Below, piece by piece: positions 23,569 through 31,836 of a stretch of 64,000 nucleotides of DNA. A model generated the notes under the pieces. That model worked only from the letters and a program-made list of their open reading frames with translations, made no database searches and was not told the DNA's origin. A program made the translations under genes and the position numbers. The DNA comes from Solirubrum sp044628455. Its GTDB lineage: Bacteria > Bacteroidota > Bacteroidia > Cytophagales > Hymenobacteraceae. How positions within the stretch are numbered: the stretch's first letter is position 1; the number at the start of each line of letters is the position of its first letter. The DNA lies in NCBI RefSeq assembly GCF_044628455.1, contig NZ_JBIYZW010000001.1:1178001-1242000 (forward strand), in the 5' to 3' direction.

Positions 23569-24543
23569 ATGAAAAAAGCATTGCGCTGGACCGGCTGGCT
23601 GCTGGCCGGACTGGTCTTTCTGGCCGCTTGTGCGGCTACCTTCGTGCAGGTGCGCGGCATTCACAGCTACGCGCCGCCCCGCCTCGCGCTGGCCCCGGTT
23701 GCCTACACACCCGAGCGCGTGGAGCACGGCCGCCGCCTGGTGCTGAGCGTGTGCGCCGAGTGCCACCGCGACAAGCAAACCCAGCGCCTGAGCGGGCAGC
23801 TGCTGCGCGACATTCCGGCGCAGTTCGGCCGGTTTTACTCGGCCAACATCACCCGGGACCGGCAGCACGGCATTGGTGGCAGGACCGACGCCGAGGTGGT
23901 AGCCCTGCTGCGCACCGGCCTGGGGCCCGACGGCCGCATCCGCTCGGTGATGCCCAACTTTGCCCGCCTCTCCGACGAGGACGTGCTCAGCATCGTGGCC
24001 TTCCTGCGCTCCGCCGACCCGGTGGTGCAGGCCGACGCCACGCCCTCGCACGCGCAGGAACCCAGCTTTTTCGGCAAGGTACTGGCCAACACCATCATCA
24101 AGCCCGCCGAGCTGCCCACCCAGCCGATTCAGCAGCCCAGCCCCACCGACCCGGTGGCTTTTGGCCGCTACCTGGTCACCTCGCGCTACAAGTGCTACGA
24201 CTGCCACTCGGGCGACATCCTGAAAACCGACGGCCAGCAGCCCGAAAAATCCTTCGGCTACATGGGGGGCGGCGCGGTGCTGCAGGACGCCCAGGGCCAC
24301 GACATCGTGAGCCGCAACCTCACCGCCGACCCCGAAACCGGCATTGGCGACTGGACCGCCGAGCAGTTTGGGCAGGCCATGAAGTTCGGCCGCTCGCCCA
24401 ACGGCCCCTTGCGCTACCCCATGCCCAAATACTCGCTGGTGACCGACGAGGAAACCCGCGCCATCTACGCCTACCTGAAGACCATTCCGGCCATCAAAAA
24501 TGCCACGCCCGAGGACGGCCCGGCGGCCGTGGCCGGGCGCTGA
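23569..24543 (+). CDS. membrane-anchored diheme cytochrome c, paralog 1
   Basis: 324 residues with an N-terminal membrane segment (about 7-28) that anchors the protein with its bulk in the periplasm. Two c-type heme sites are visible: CAECH near residue 63 and CYDCH near 206, each followed by a cytochrome c domain with a Met-bearing PMPKYS or MPNFA segment. It resembles alcohol/aldehyde dehydrogenase-type or peroxidase-associated diheme cytochromes, but no dehydrogenase gene is adjacent. About two-thirds of residues appear shared with the next gene, indicating a tandem duplication. Confidence 0.88.
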   Translation: MKKALRWTGWLLAGLVFLAACAATFVQVRGIHSYAPPRLALAPVAYTPERVEHGRRLVLSVCAECHRDKQTQRLSGQLLRDIPAQFGRFYSANITRDRQHGIGGRTDAEVVALLRTGLGPDGRIRSVMPNFARLSDEDVLSIVAFLRSADPVVQADATPSHAQEPSFFGKVLANTIIKPAELPTQPIQQPSPTDPVAFGRYLVTSRYKCYDCHSGDILKTDGQQPEKSFGYMGGGAVLQDAQGHDIVSRNLTADPETGIGDWTAEQFGQAMKFGRSPNGPLRYPMPKYSLVTDEETRAIYAYLKTIPAIKNATPEDGPAAVAGR

Positions 24544-24627
24544 CCAACGCCGGGTCCCGGCCGGGTGCAGCCAGCCGGATTACGTCCCTCACATCATCAT
24601 GCGAGTGACTTGGGTACAACCACAAAT

Positions 24628-24635
24628 TACTTTTG
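24628..24635 (+). promoter_or_regulatory. -7 promoter element of the second cytochrome gene
   Basis: TACTTTTG matches TAnnTTTG 38 bases before the ATG, with TTGGG 15 bases upstream as a possible -33 element. The duplicate therefore appears to have its own promoter. Confidence 0.5.
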
Positions 24636-24673
24636 TGAAACATCCTCCCCCCGCTCACCTGCCCTCCCCCGCT

Positions 24674-25654
24674 ATGAAAAAGCTATTCAAAATCATCGGC
24701 CTGGCCCTGGCCACCGTGCTCTTCCTGGCCGTGTGCGCCGCCGCCTTCGTGCAGGTGCGCGGCATTCCCAACTACGACCCGCCCAAGCTGCCGGCCCAGA
24801 AGGTGGCCATCACGCCCGAGCGCGTGCTGCAGGGCGAAAAAATTGCCATGTCGATGTGCGCCGACTGCCACCTCGACAAGAAAACCGGCGGCCTGACCGG
24901 CCGCCACGTCGACGACCTGCCGGCGGAATTTGGCAAGCTGTACTCGGCCAACATCACCCAACACCCCGAAATGGGCATCGGTAACTGGACCGATGAGGAG
25001 CTGATTGGCCTGTTCCGCACCGGCATCGGCCGCGACGGGCGCTTCCGCGTGGTGATGCCCACCTTCGTGCACATGGCCGACGAGGACATCTACAGCATCG
25101 TGGCCTTTCTGCGCTCCGACAACCCGCTGGTGCGGCCCCAGGCCGTAGCCTCGCACCCGCAGGAGCCCTCGTTCCTAGCCAAGGCCCTCACCCACACGGT
25201 GATGAAGCCCACGCCCCTGCCCACCAAGCCCATCTCGGTACCGCCCGCCACCGATCAGGTGAAGCTGGGCCGCTACCTGGTGACGGCCCGCTACCTGTGC
25301 TACGACTGCCACAGCCAGGATTTCAAGACCAACAACATCATGGAGCCCGAGAAGTCGGGGGGCTACCTGGGCGGCGGCAACCGCTTCGTCACCAAAACCG
25401 GGCAGACGATTCTTTCCCGCAACCTCACTCCCGACCCCGAAACCGGCATCGGCGACTGGAGCGAGCAGCAGTTCGTGCAGGCCGTGAAGTACGGCCAGTC
25501 GCCCACCGGCCCGCTGCAGGCTCCCATGCCCAAGTTCTCGGTTATCAGCGACGAAGAGGCCAAGGCCATGTACGCCTACCTGAAGACCATTCCGGCCATC
25601 AAAAATGCCACGCCCGAAGACGGCGCAGCAGCCAACCCAGTGGCGTCGCGTTAA
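24674..25654 (+). CDS. membrane-anchored diheme cytochrome c, paralog 2
   Basis: 326 residues, same plan as the upstream gene: membrane anchor (about 5-25), heme motifs CADCH (near 63) and CYDCH (near 208), and the shared closing segment AMYAYLKTIPAIKNATPEDG. The ATG at 24674 starts MKKLFKIIG, parallel to MKKALRWTG in paralog 1. It is likely an electron carrier between membrane quinol or dehydrogenase donors and a terminal acceptor. Its own promoter and the following terminator suggest that it can be transcribed alone. Confidence 0.88.
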   Translation: MKKLFKIIGLALATVLFLAVCAAAFVQVRGIPNYDPPKLPAQKVAITPERVLQGEKIAMSMCADCHLDKKTGGLTGRHVDDLPAEFGKLYSANITQHPEMGIGNWTDEELIGLFRTGIGRDGRFRVVMPTFVHMADEDIYSIVAFLRSDNPLVRPQAVASHPQEPSFLAKALTHTVMKPTPLPTKPISVPPATDQVKLGRYLVTARYLCYDCHSQDFKTNNIMEPEKSGGYLGGGNRFVTKTGQTILSRNLTPDPETGIGDWSEQQFVQAVKYGQSPTGPLQAPMPKFSVISDEEAKAMYAYLKTIPAIKNATPEDGAAANPVASR

Positions 25655-25683
25655 GGGAACAACACTTCCGCCGCTGCGTTGGA

Positions 25684-25716
25684 CGGCCACTCCCTACCCG
25701 GGAGTGGCCGTATTTT
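25684..25716 (+). terminator. rho-independent terminator after the cytochrome pair
   Basis: CGGCCACTCCC pairs with GGGAGTGGCCG across a short loop and is followed by TATTTTTT. Confidence 0.85.
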
Positions 25717-25823
25717 TTGGGTGAAAATGCAGGAGTGGTGACTGGGTAAGTTTGCCGTTCAGCGGGCATGGAGCCACGCCGTTGGCGCCTCCGGAACGCC
25801 ACTCCCCCTTTCACAAATTCACC

Positions 25824-26927
25824 TTACAGCGTCTTGCGGCGGTTGCGCTTGTAGTCCTCGAAAATCATCCCACCCAGGCCTTTCAGGGAGCTGTAGTAGG
25901 CCTTGCCCTGGTTGGTTTCGGTGAACTCGCGCACGAACTGCTGCAGGTAGGGGTCGGAGGCAATCATGAAGGTGGTGATGGGAATCTTGAGGCGGCGGGC
26001 AGCGGCGGCCAGGTTCAGGGTCTTGTTCACCACTTTGCGGTCGAGCCCGAACGAGTTTTTGTAGTAGCCGCCGGGTTCCTTGAGGCAGGTGGGCTTGCCG
26101 TCGGTAATCATGAAGATCTGCTTGTTGGCCGTCTTGCGCTTGCGCAGCAAATCCATGGCCAGCTCCAGCCCCGCCACCGTGTTGGTGTGGTAGGGCCCCA
26201 CCTGCAGGTAGGGCAAATCCTTCACCTCGATCTGCCAGGCGTCGTTGCCGAACACGATGATGTCGAGGAAGTCCTTGGGGTACTTCTGCTTGACCAGCTC
26301 GGCCAAAGCCATAGCCACCTTTTTGGCAGGCGTAATGCGGTCCTCCCCGTAGAGAATCATCGAGTGCGAAATGTCAATCATGAGCACCGTGCTCGTCTGG
26401 GTTTTGTGCTCGGTGTCGCGCACTTCCAGGTCGCCTTCGGTGAGCAGGTAGTTGCCGTCGAGGCCGTGGTTGAGCTGGGCATTGCGCAGGCTCTCGGTCA
26501 TCTCGATCTGCTCGATGGTGTCGCCGAACTGGTAGTCGCGCAAATCGGTGGTCAGCTCGTCGCCCTGGCCGGCGTGGGGGGTGCGGTGGTTGCCCTGGGT
26601 GCCGCGCTTGAGCTTGCCGAAGATTTCCTCCAGCGCCGACTTGCGGATCAGCTGCTCGGCCTTGGCCGTGATTTTCAGCTCGCCCAGCTGCTGCTCGTTC
26701 TCGTCGAGGTAGCCCTTCTTCTTGAGGTCCTCGATGAAGTCGCCCATGCCGTACTCGTCGTCGGTTAGGCCGTACTGCTTGTCCAGCTCGTTGAGCCAGG
26801 AAAGGGCCTCGGCCACGTCGCCGGCCGTGATGGTCACCAGCTGCATGAACAGCTTAAAAAGCGTGTCGAAGCCCTTGTCGGAAGTTTCTTCGGGCACAAA
26901 GTCGCGGAAGCGGAAGCCAACAGCCAT
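25824..26927 (-). CDS. vWA-domain protein, likely partner of the MoxR-like ATPase
   Basis: 367 residues. The N-terminal 170 are helical; the von Willebrand A domain covers about 185-360 with a MIDAS motif DISHSM (DxSxS-like, with Met at the last position), the Thr of HTNTVAGLELA and the Asp of MITDGKPT. This is the ChlD-like half of an ATPase-vWA pair. The ATG at 26927 starts MAVGFRFRDF; an upstream in-frame start at 27041 would translate the repeat region. It is co-oriented with the MoxR-like gene 2.6 kb downstream, with the cytochrome genes inserted between on the opposite strand. Confidence 0.85.
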   Translation of the reverse strand: MAVGFRFRDFVPEETSDKGFDTLFKLFMQLVTITAGDVAEALSWLNELDKQYGLTDDEYGMGDFIEDLKKKGYLDENEQQLGELKITAKAEQLIRKSALEEIFGKLKRGTQGNHRTPHAGQGDELTTDLRDYQFGDTIEQIEMTESLRNAQLNHGLDGNYLLTEGDLEVRDTEHKTQTSTVLMIDISHSMILYGEDRITPAKKVAMALAELVKQKYPKDFLDIIVFGNDAWQIEVKDLPYLQVGPYHTNTVAGLELAMDLLRKRKTANKQIFMITDGKPTCLKEPGGYYKNSFGLDRKVVNKTLNLAAAARRLKIPITTFMIASDPYLQQFVREFTETNQGKAYYSSLKGLGGMIFEDYKRNRRKTL

Positions 26928-26966
26928 AGTCGAAAGGAATGGACCGGGAAAACAACGGCTCGCTTT

Positions 26967-27066
26967 AGTTAGTTTTTGGTTGGTGGTTTTTGGTTGATGG
27001 CTTCGTTTCGAATCGACTTCCCTATCTGGGCCAAAAACCAAAAACTACCAACCAAAAACCCAATCA
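26967..27066. repeat. TTTTTGG/TTGGTGG heptamer inverted repeat
   Basis: The left arm (26967-27000) is made of TTTTTGG, TTGGTGG and TTGATGG heptamers; the right arm (27031-27066) is its complement with about one mismatch over the central 23 bases. The right arm runs straight into the ATG of the DUF427 gene. It fills the divergent promoter region. Confidence 0.8.
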
Positions 27067-27348
27067 ATGAAAGCCATCTGGAACAACGCCGTGCTGGCGG
27101 AAAGCGACGACACGGTGGTTGTCGAAAACAACCACTACTTCCCGGCCGACTCGCTGAAGCGGGAGTTTTTTGAGGACAGCATTGCCGGTACCACCTGCCC
27201 GTGGAAGGGCCGCGCCAGTTACTATTCGGTGCGCGTGGGCGATGAGCTGAACAAGGATGCCGCCTGGTACTACGCCGACCCCAAGCCCGCCGCCGCTCAC
27301 ATTCGCGGGCGCGTGGCGTTCTGGAAAGGCGTGCGCATCGAGGCCTGA
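27067..27348 (+). CDS. DUF427 domain protein
   Basis: A 93-residue single-domain protein. KAIWNNAVLAESDDTVVVENNHYFP at the start, CPWKGRASYYSV in the middle and YADPKPAAAHIRGRVAFW near the end (cited in parts) are the hallmarks of the DUF427 family, small beta-barrel proteins of unknown biochemical role. Complete and of normal length. Its ATG abuts the heptamer repeat, so the repeat forms most of the 5' leader. Confidence 0.92.
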   Translation: MKAIWNNAVLAESDDTVVVENNHYFPADSLKREFFEDSIAGTTCPWKGRASYYSVRVGDELNKDAAWYYADPKPAAAHIRGRVAFWKGVRIEA

Positions 27349-27464
27349 GCAGCAGCTCTTGCTAAAGTCTTATTGCCGCCGAGTGTAACCTCAGCCGGAG
27401 AATGGCGTTTGCATAGTGCACCGACTATATGTGCACGACCCCCACTCCTTTCTCTCCACGTTCC

Positions 27465-28106
27465 ATGAAATCCTTTACTTCATCCTGGTGGCTCGGTGCC
27501 GCCGCTCTGCTGGCGCTGGCCAGCTGCGACTCCACCCGTACGGCCACGGAAGACACTTCAATGGCTGCCACGGCCGAATCGGTGCCGAGCACCGAAGAAG
27601 TGGCCTTCAGTCGCGACCTGACCCAGGGCGACTACCGCTTCCAGATCCAGTCGACCACGGCCGAAAACGGCCAGCAGCTCACCATTCGCACCCGCCGCGG
27701 CGAGGCCCTGGTGACCGACCCCATTCGCCTCAACATGAAAGGCAACGTGACCGATGCCGTGATGGGCGACCTGAACGGCAACGGCAGCCCCGAGCTGTAC
27801 GTGTTCACCAGCGGCGGCACCAGCTCCTTCGGGGGCGTCGAGGCCTACGAGTTCGTCGACAAGTCGTTCCGCCCGCTCAAATCCCCGCAGAAGCTCAGCG
27901 CCGATATGGCCAAGGGCTACAAGGGCGAAGACAAGTACGAAATCCGCGGCAACCGCCTGGTGCGCACCTTCCCCGTGTACGGCAGCGACACCGCCCGTAC
28001 GGCCTCGGGCGAAATGCGCTCCATCGAGTACTCACTCAACTCCGAGGGCATGCTCATGCCTACCCCCATGCCGGCCAGTGGCAGCAGCACCCAGCCGCGC
28101 CCCTAG
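27465..28106 (+). CDS. lipoprotein, paralog 1 of a tandem pair
   Basis: 213 residues with a lipoprotein signal peptide ending in LLALASC (Cys near residue 23) followed by DSTRTATED. The folded part contains a VCBS/FG-GAP-like stretch VMGDLNGNGSPELYVF (about 102-117) with Ca-binding-type Asp/Asn. The C-terminus is Pro/Ser-rich. It shares the CDS(T/S)RTATE start, the SxDLxxGDYxFxxQ motif and the IEYxxxxEG end with the next gene, a clear duplication. Function unknown. The ATG at 27465 is preferred over 27429. Confidence 0.8.
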   Translation: MKSFTSSWWLGAAALLALASCDSTRTATEDTSMAATAESVPSTEEVAFSRDLTQGDYRFQIQSTTAENGQQLTIRTRRGEALVTDPIRLNMKGNVTDAVMGDLNGNGSPELYVFTSGGTSSFGGVEAYEFVDKSFRPLKSPQKLSADMAKGYKGEDKYEIRGNRLVRTFPVYGSDTARTASGEMRSIEYSLNSEGMLMPTPMPASGSSTQPRP

Positions 28107-28120
28107 CCCGGCTTAGCCGT

Positions 28121-28156
28121 CAACAAAAAACCCGCTCCTTCAGCGGGTTTTTTGTT
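28121..28156 (+). terminator. rho-independent terminator between the paralogous lipoprotein genes
   Basis: AAAAAACCCGCT pairs with AGCGGGTTTTTT around a CCTTC loop. It can act on either strand. Confidence 0.92.
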
Positions 28157-28274
28157 TTGCGCCCCGCCCCGAAAAGCCGCCGCTAGGGCCCGGGGGTGTA
28201 ACCCGGCTTTTGCCGCGGGCGTTCTTGCACGGGAAGGCCGCCGCGCCCGTCTTGTTTTACTTTGCCCTGCCGCT

Positions 28275-28922
28275 ATGCACTACTTGGTTTCCGCTCTGAC
28301 CCGCCGGCCCGTCCTGCTGCTGACTCTCGCCCTGGGCGCCTGCGACTCGTCGCGCACCGCCACCGAACGCGCCGACCCCAACCCGCCCGCCGCCAGCGCG
28401 GTACCGGCGGCCGTCAGTTTCCAGAAAGAGCTGAGCCGGGGCGACTACACGTTTGCGGTGCAAACCCTGGGCAGCGGCTCGCAGCGGCAGCTGAACCTGC
28501 GGGCCGAGCGACTGGGCCGCGAGCTGGCCGCCACTACGGCTACCATCGAGGGCTCGGTGTCGGATGTGGTGGTAGCCAACCTCAACAACGATGAATACCC
28601 CGAGCTGCTGGTCTTCGTCACCGATGCCGGCAGCGGCTCCTACGGGCAGCTGCTGGGCTACGAATTTCTCAGCCGCGGCCGCCGCAACCTGGTACTGCCC
28701 GAGCTGGAGGGTGAGCTAGCCGCGGGCTACCTGGGCCACGATTCCTTTCGCGTAGACGGCCGCACCCTGATCCGCAGCTTTCCCCTGTACCGCCCCGACG
28801 ACCCCAATAGCACGCCCAGCGGCGGCACCCGCACCATCGAGTACGTGATGCCGCGCAAGGAAGGCCTCATCAGCGTTGCCCGCCACTACGACGCCCCGCA
28901 GGGCGCCGAAGCAGTCCGCTGA
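28275..28922 (+). CDS. lipoprotein, paralog 2 of a tandem pair
   Basis: 215 residues; signal peptide with lipobox LALGAC (Cys near residue 23) and DSSRTATER directly after it. It has the same layout as the upstream gene: LSRGDYTFAVQTL, the FG-GAP-like VVANLNNDEYPELLVFV, and a TRTIEYVMPRKEGL end. The ATG at 28275 begins MHYLVSALTRR. A strong terminator lies between the two genes, so they are expressed separately. Role unknown; probably an outer-membrane or periplasmic lipoprotein. Confidence 0.8.
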   Translation: MHYLVSALTRRPVLLLTLALGACDSSRTATERADPNPPAASAVPAAVSFQKELSRGDYTFAVQTLGSGSQRQLNLRAERLGRELAATTATIEGSVSDVVVANLNNDEYPELLVFVTDAGSGSYGQLLGYEFLSRGRRNLVLPELEGELAAGYLGHDSFRVDGRTLIRSFPLYRPDDPNSTPSGGTRTIEYVMPRKEGLISVARHYDAPQGAEAVR

Positions 28923-28990
28923 GTACCGGCCTACCAGCTGGGTCCTGACCGTACCAGCGCAAAGCCAATTTGGTTGCATTTCCTTAAAAG

Positions 28991-29030
28991 CAGAAGCGGC
29001 CGCAGCTGGGTAGCTACGGCCGCTTCTGCT
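28991..29030. terminator. bidirectional terminator
   Basis: CAGAAGCGGCCG pairs with CGGCCGCTTCTG over a 14-base loop, between the convergent lipoprotein and desaturase genes, with short T/A runs on both sides. Confidence 0.8.
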
Positions 29031-29045
29031 TTACAGACAGAGATT

Positions 29046-30023
29046 TTACTCAATCCACTTGAACTTGTACTCCAGCTTGGGCACCGGCATGCGGTCGGCC
29101 ACGCGGCGCAGGCGGGCGGGCAGGGCCATGACGTAGTCGCGGGCCTTTTCGGCCTGGGCATTGAGTCCGGTAACCTGGTCGACCTTCCAGGTGGTAATGA
29201 GCCCTTCCAGGATGTCGGTGTAGTCCTGGCTGGTGTACACGCCCAGGCGCTGGGCCGCGTCGGTGAAGTGGCCAAAGGTTTTGCCGATTTCCACGCCCAG
29301 CTCGCGCATGTAGTGGGCCGGCATCACAATCTTCTTGCGCATCATGTCCTCGAAGGCCAGCATCATTTCCGAGGGGTCCACTTCGAAGATTTTCTCCACG
29401 AAGGTCTGGTACACGCGGGCGTGCCGGGCTTCGTCGCCGGCAATCATGCCGCAGAGCTTGGACAGGGAGGCGTCGCCGGCCTTGCGGGCCAGGGTGCCCA
29501 CGCGGCGGTGCGAGAGGTTGGTAGCCGCTTCCTGGTAGGAGGTGTACACGAAAGCCCGGTACGGGTCGTGGGCGGTGCCCAGGTCGAAGCCGTCGGCAAT
29601 CAGGTACTGGGTGCTGGTTTCGAACTCGCGCATGTTCACGCGGCCCGAGAGGTAGAGGTAGCGGTTGAGCAGGTCGCCGTGGCGGTTCTCCTCGGCCGTC
29701 CAGCCCCGGATCCACTGGGCCCAGCCGTTGTTGGGGTCGCGGTTCAGGTCGTCGAGCTGATGAAACCAGGCTTCGTAGTTGGGCAGGGCTTCTTCGGTGA
29801 TGGTGTCGCCGACGAGTACGGCCAGCAAATCGTAGCTGAGTTCCTTGGCCCGTTCGCGCAACAGCTTTACCTCGTCGAAGAAGGTATCCAGACGCGAATC
29901 CGGCAGAAAGTCGGACGGTTGCCAGCTGTCCTCGACCTTTTTGAGAAACGAACCCATGTTCTCACGCAAAAAGGACTCGAGATGCTGAAGTACTTCCGCC
30001 CGGGAAGTCATGGTGGCAATCAT
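29046..30023 (-). CDS. acyl-ACP desaturase
   Basis: A 325-residue soluble di-iron fatty-acid desaturase of the plant stearoyl-ACP type, found in many Bacteroidota and actinobacteria. The two ExxH iron-ligand motifs are present as EENRHG (near 111) and DEARH (near 197), with further Glu ligands near residues 75 and 164. It introduces a double bond into an acyl chain carried on ACP, using ferredoxin electrons. Starts at 30023 (MIATMTSR) and 30011 (MTSRAE) are equally plausible. A polyferredoxin-type protein is encoded elsewhere in the window, but a link is not shown. Confidence 0.92.
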   Translation of the reverse strand: MIATMTSRAEVLQHLESFLRENMGSFLKKVEDSWQPSDFLPDSRLDTFFDEVKLLRERAKELSYDLLAVLVGDTITEEALPNYEAWFHQLDDLNRDPNNGWAQWIRGWTAEENRHGDLLNRYLYLSGRVNMREFETSTQYLIADGFDLGTAHDPYRAFVYTSYQEAATNLSHRRVGTLARKAGDASLSKLCGMIAGDEARHARVYQTFVEKIFEVDPSEMMLAFEDMMRKKIVMPAHYMRELGVEIGKTFGHFTDAAQRLGVYTSQDYTDILEGLITTWKVDQVTGLNAQAEKARDYVMALPARLRRVADRMPVPKLEYKFKWIE

Positions 30024-30161
30024 GCGGCGATGGGAGAAAAAAAGTGAAGAAAAAGAGGCGGGGAAAAGCCAAAAGTAGGCATTCGGGCGGTGGAATATCC
30101 AGCCGGAATCCAACTTCTGCAAATGCATACGGATTCGGGGGCAGAAAAGCCTAGCCCCACG

Positions 30162-31742
30162 TTACAAATTCTTGTCCCGCGGGCCCGCCGGCGCCGGCCA
30201 GCGCCGGGCGGCGCCATAGCGCCGCAAAAAACGGGTGAGCGGCCCCGGCGCCGGCCACCAGGCGTACACGTCGGCGCGGGGCAGCAGGCGGCCCAGGGCG
30301 CGGGCCTGGTCGCGGGTGCCGGCCAGGTGCTGGCGCAGGCGGGGCTGCGAGGGGTCGAGCGTGGGCCAGCCGGTGAGCAGCAGCCAGCGCCCCGGCCCGT
30401 TGCCGTCGTACTGCACGAAGGGCGACAGGGACTTGAAGTGGGTTTCGAGCCCGGCGGCCACCACCGTACGCCCGGCTGCCTGCCGCACCAGGGCGTGCAT
30501 TACCCCGGCGTTGCGGGCCTGCTCGGCCCGCAGCACCCCTACGCGGTGCGCCGTTTTGTAGGCGTACAAGCCGCTGGCCAGCAGCAACGTCAGCAGCAGG
30601 TAGCGCCCGGGCACGGGGCGGCCGGCCCGGCCTAGCACGCCGGCGGCGTTGGCCACGGTGAAAATCGTGAGGATGGGCAGGGCCAGCCGGGGCGGGAGCT
30701 TGAGCAAAACCAGCAGCGCCAGCAGGCCCGCGGGCACGGCCAGCAAGTACAGCCGCCAGGCCCAGGCCCCAGGCCCGGGCTGCCCCAGGCCCCAGGCCAG
30801 CAAAGCCAGGTTGAGCAGCAGCACCAGGAAATAGTCGCGCCCGAACTGGGGCAAACCCGCGCGCAGCTTGGCCGGAGCAGTGTGCTGCCAGAATGCCGCC
30901 GCCTCCACGGGCAGGGCCCGGGCAAACAGCGCTTCGTCAACCAGCACCGAGTCGCCCAGTACCCACTCTTGCACGGCCCGCACGCCCAGACTGTCGGCGG
31001 CGGTGCGCGGACGGGGGCGGCTGAGCTGGTAGTCGCTGAAGTTGGACTTGAGCACGTCGAGCCGGCGGTAGCGGGCGGCTTCGGGCGAGCGGGCAGCGGT
31101 AAGCAGGGCCGTGCCGGCGCCGAACAGCAGGGCAGCCAGCAGCAGCAGGCGGCTGGCGCGGCGCCCCGCCAGCCAGTAGGCGGCCGGCGCGGCCACCAGC
31201 GCCCCGAGCAGGGCCGCGCTGGGCCGGATTGCCCAGGCCGCCAGCAAACTCAGCAGCGCCAGGGCCAAAGGCCAGCGGCGCCGCTCGTTCAGGCGCTGCG
31301 CCGCAAAGAGCAGGGCCGCCCCGGCGAGCAGCAGCGGCACCCGCATGTAGTTGAACCAGAGCACGTGCTCGAGGCCGGCGGCCAGGTAAAACCAGCCGAG
31401 CACCCCCGCCCGCCCCACCCCACCCAGGTGCGGGCGCAGCAGCCGGTCGAGCACGGCAAACAGCAGCATCAGCGCCAGGGTCAGCAGCCCGTAGAGCAGC
31501 AGCCCGTACCAGGGCGCGGCGGGCCAGCGGGCATAGAGCCCCGCCAGCAGCGCGGCCCAGCCGTGGAAGTACAGGTGCAGGTCGCCGACCGGGGCCGCGG
31601 CGCTGCGCCCGCGCAGCAGCAGGGTAATGGCAACGTCGTCGTTGGTTTCGTAGTAGCAGCCCAGCGCGGCGGCCGTGAGCAGCACCAGCGCCAGGGGCAG
31701 CCCCACAATGCGCAACCAGGAGCCGAGGCGGGCGTGCTTCAT
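30162..31742 (-). CDS. multi-pass membrane protein, GT-C glycosyltransferase-like
   Basis: 526 residues with about ten membrane segments and an acidic motif in the first outer loop (YYETNDDVAITLLL, about 31-44), as in GT-C enzymes that use polyprenyl-phosphate sugars. The C-terminal 100 residues are soluble and contain LLLTGWPTLDPSQ. The donor and acceptor cannot be deduced. It is divergent from a second protein of the same kind (31837), separated by 94 bases. The ATG at 31742 begins MKHARLGSWLR; longer starts translate the intergenic region. Another possible role is a polymer ligase or polymerase. Confidence 0.65.
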   Translation of the reverse strand: MKHARLGSWLRIVGLPLALVLLTAAALGCYYETNDDVAITLLLRGRSAAAPVGDLHLYFHGWAALLAGLYARWPAAPWYGLLLYGLLTLALMLLFAVLDRLLRPHLGGVGRAGVLGWFYLAAGLEHVLWFNYMRVPLLLAGAALLFAAQRLNERRRWPLALALLSLLAAWAIRPSAALLGALVAAPAAYWLAGRRASRLLLLAALLFGAGTALLTAARSPEAARYRRLDVLKSNFSDYQLSRPRPRTAADSLGVRAVQEWVLGDSVLVDEALFARALPVEAAAFWQHTAPAKLRAGLPQFGRDYFLVLLLNLALLAWGLGQPGPGAWAWRLYLLAVPAGLLALLVLLKLPPRLALPILTIFTVANAAGVLGRAGRPVPGRYLLLTLLLASGLYAYKTAHRVGVLRAEQARNAGVMHALVRQAAGRTVVAAGLETHFKSLSPFVQYDGNGPGRWLLLTGWPTLDPSQPRLRQHLAGTRDQARALGRLLPRADVYAWWPAPGPLTRFLRRYGAARRWPAPAGPRDKNL

Positions 31743-31836
31743 GGCCGGCAAGGTACAACGGCGCCCGCAACCGCAACTCCGCCTCGGCCGCTTGCTCCGA
31801 GGTTGGCGCACCGATTTCTTTTCCAACTTCGCAGCC

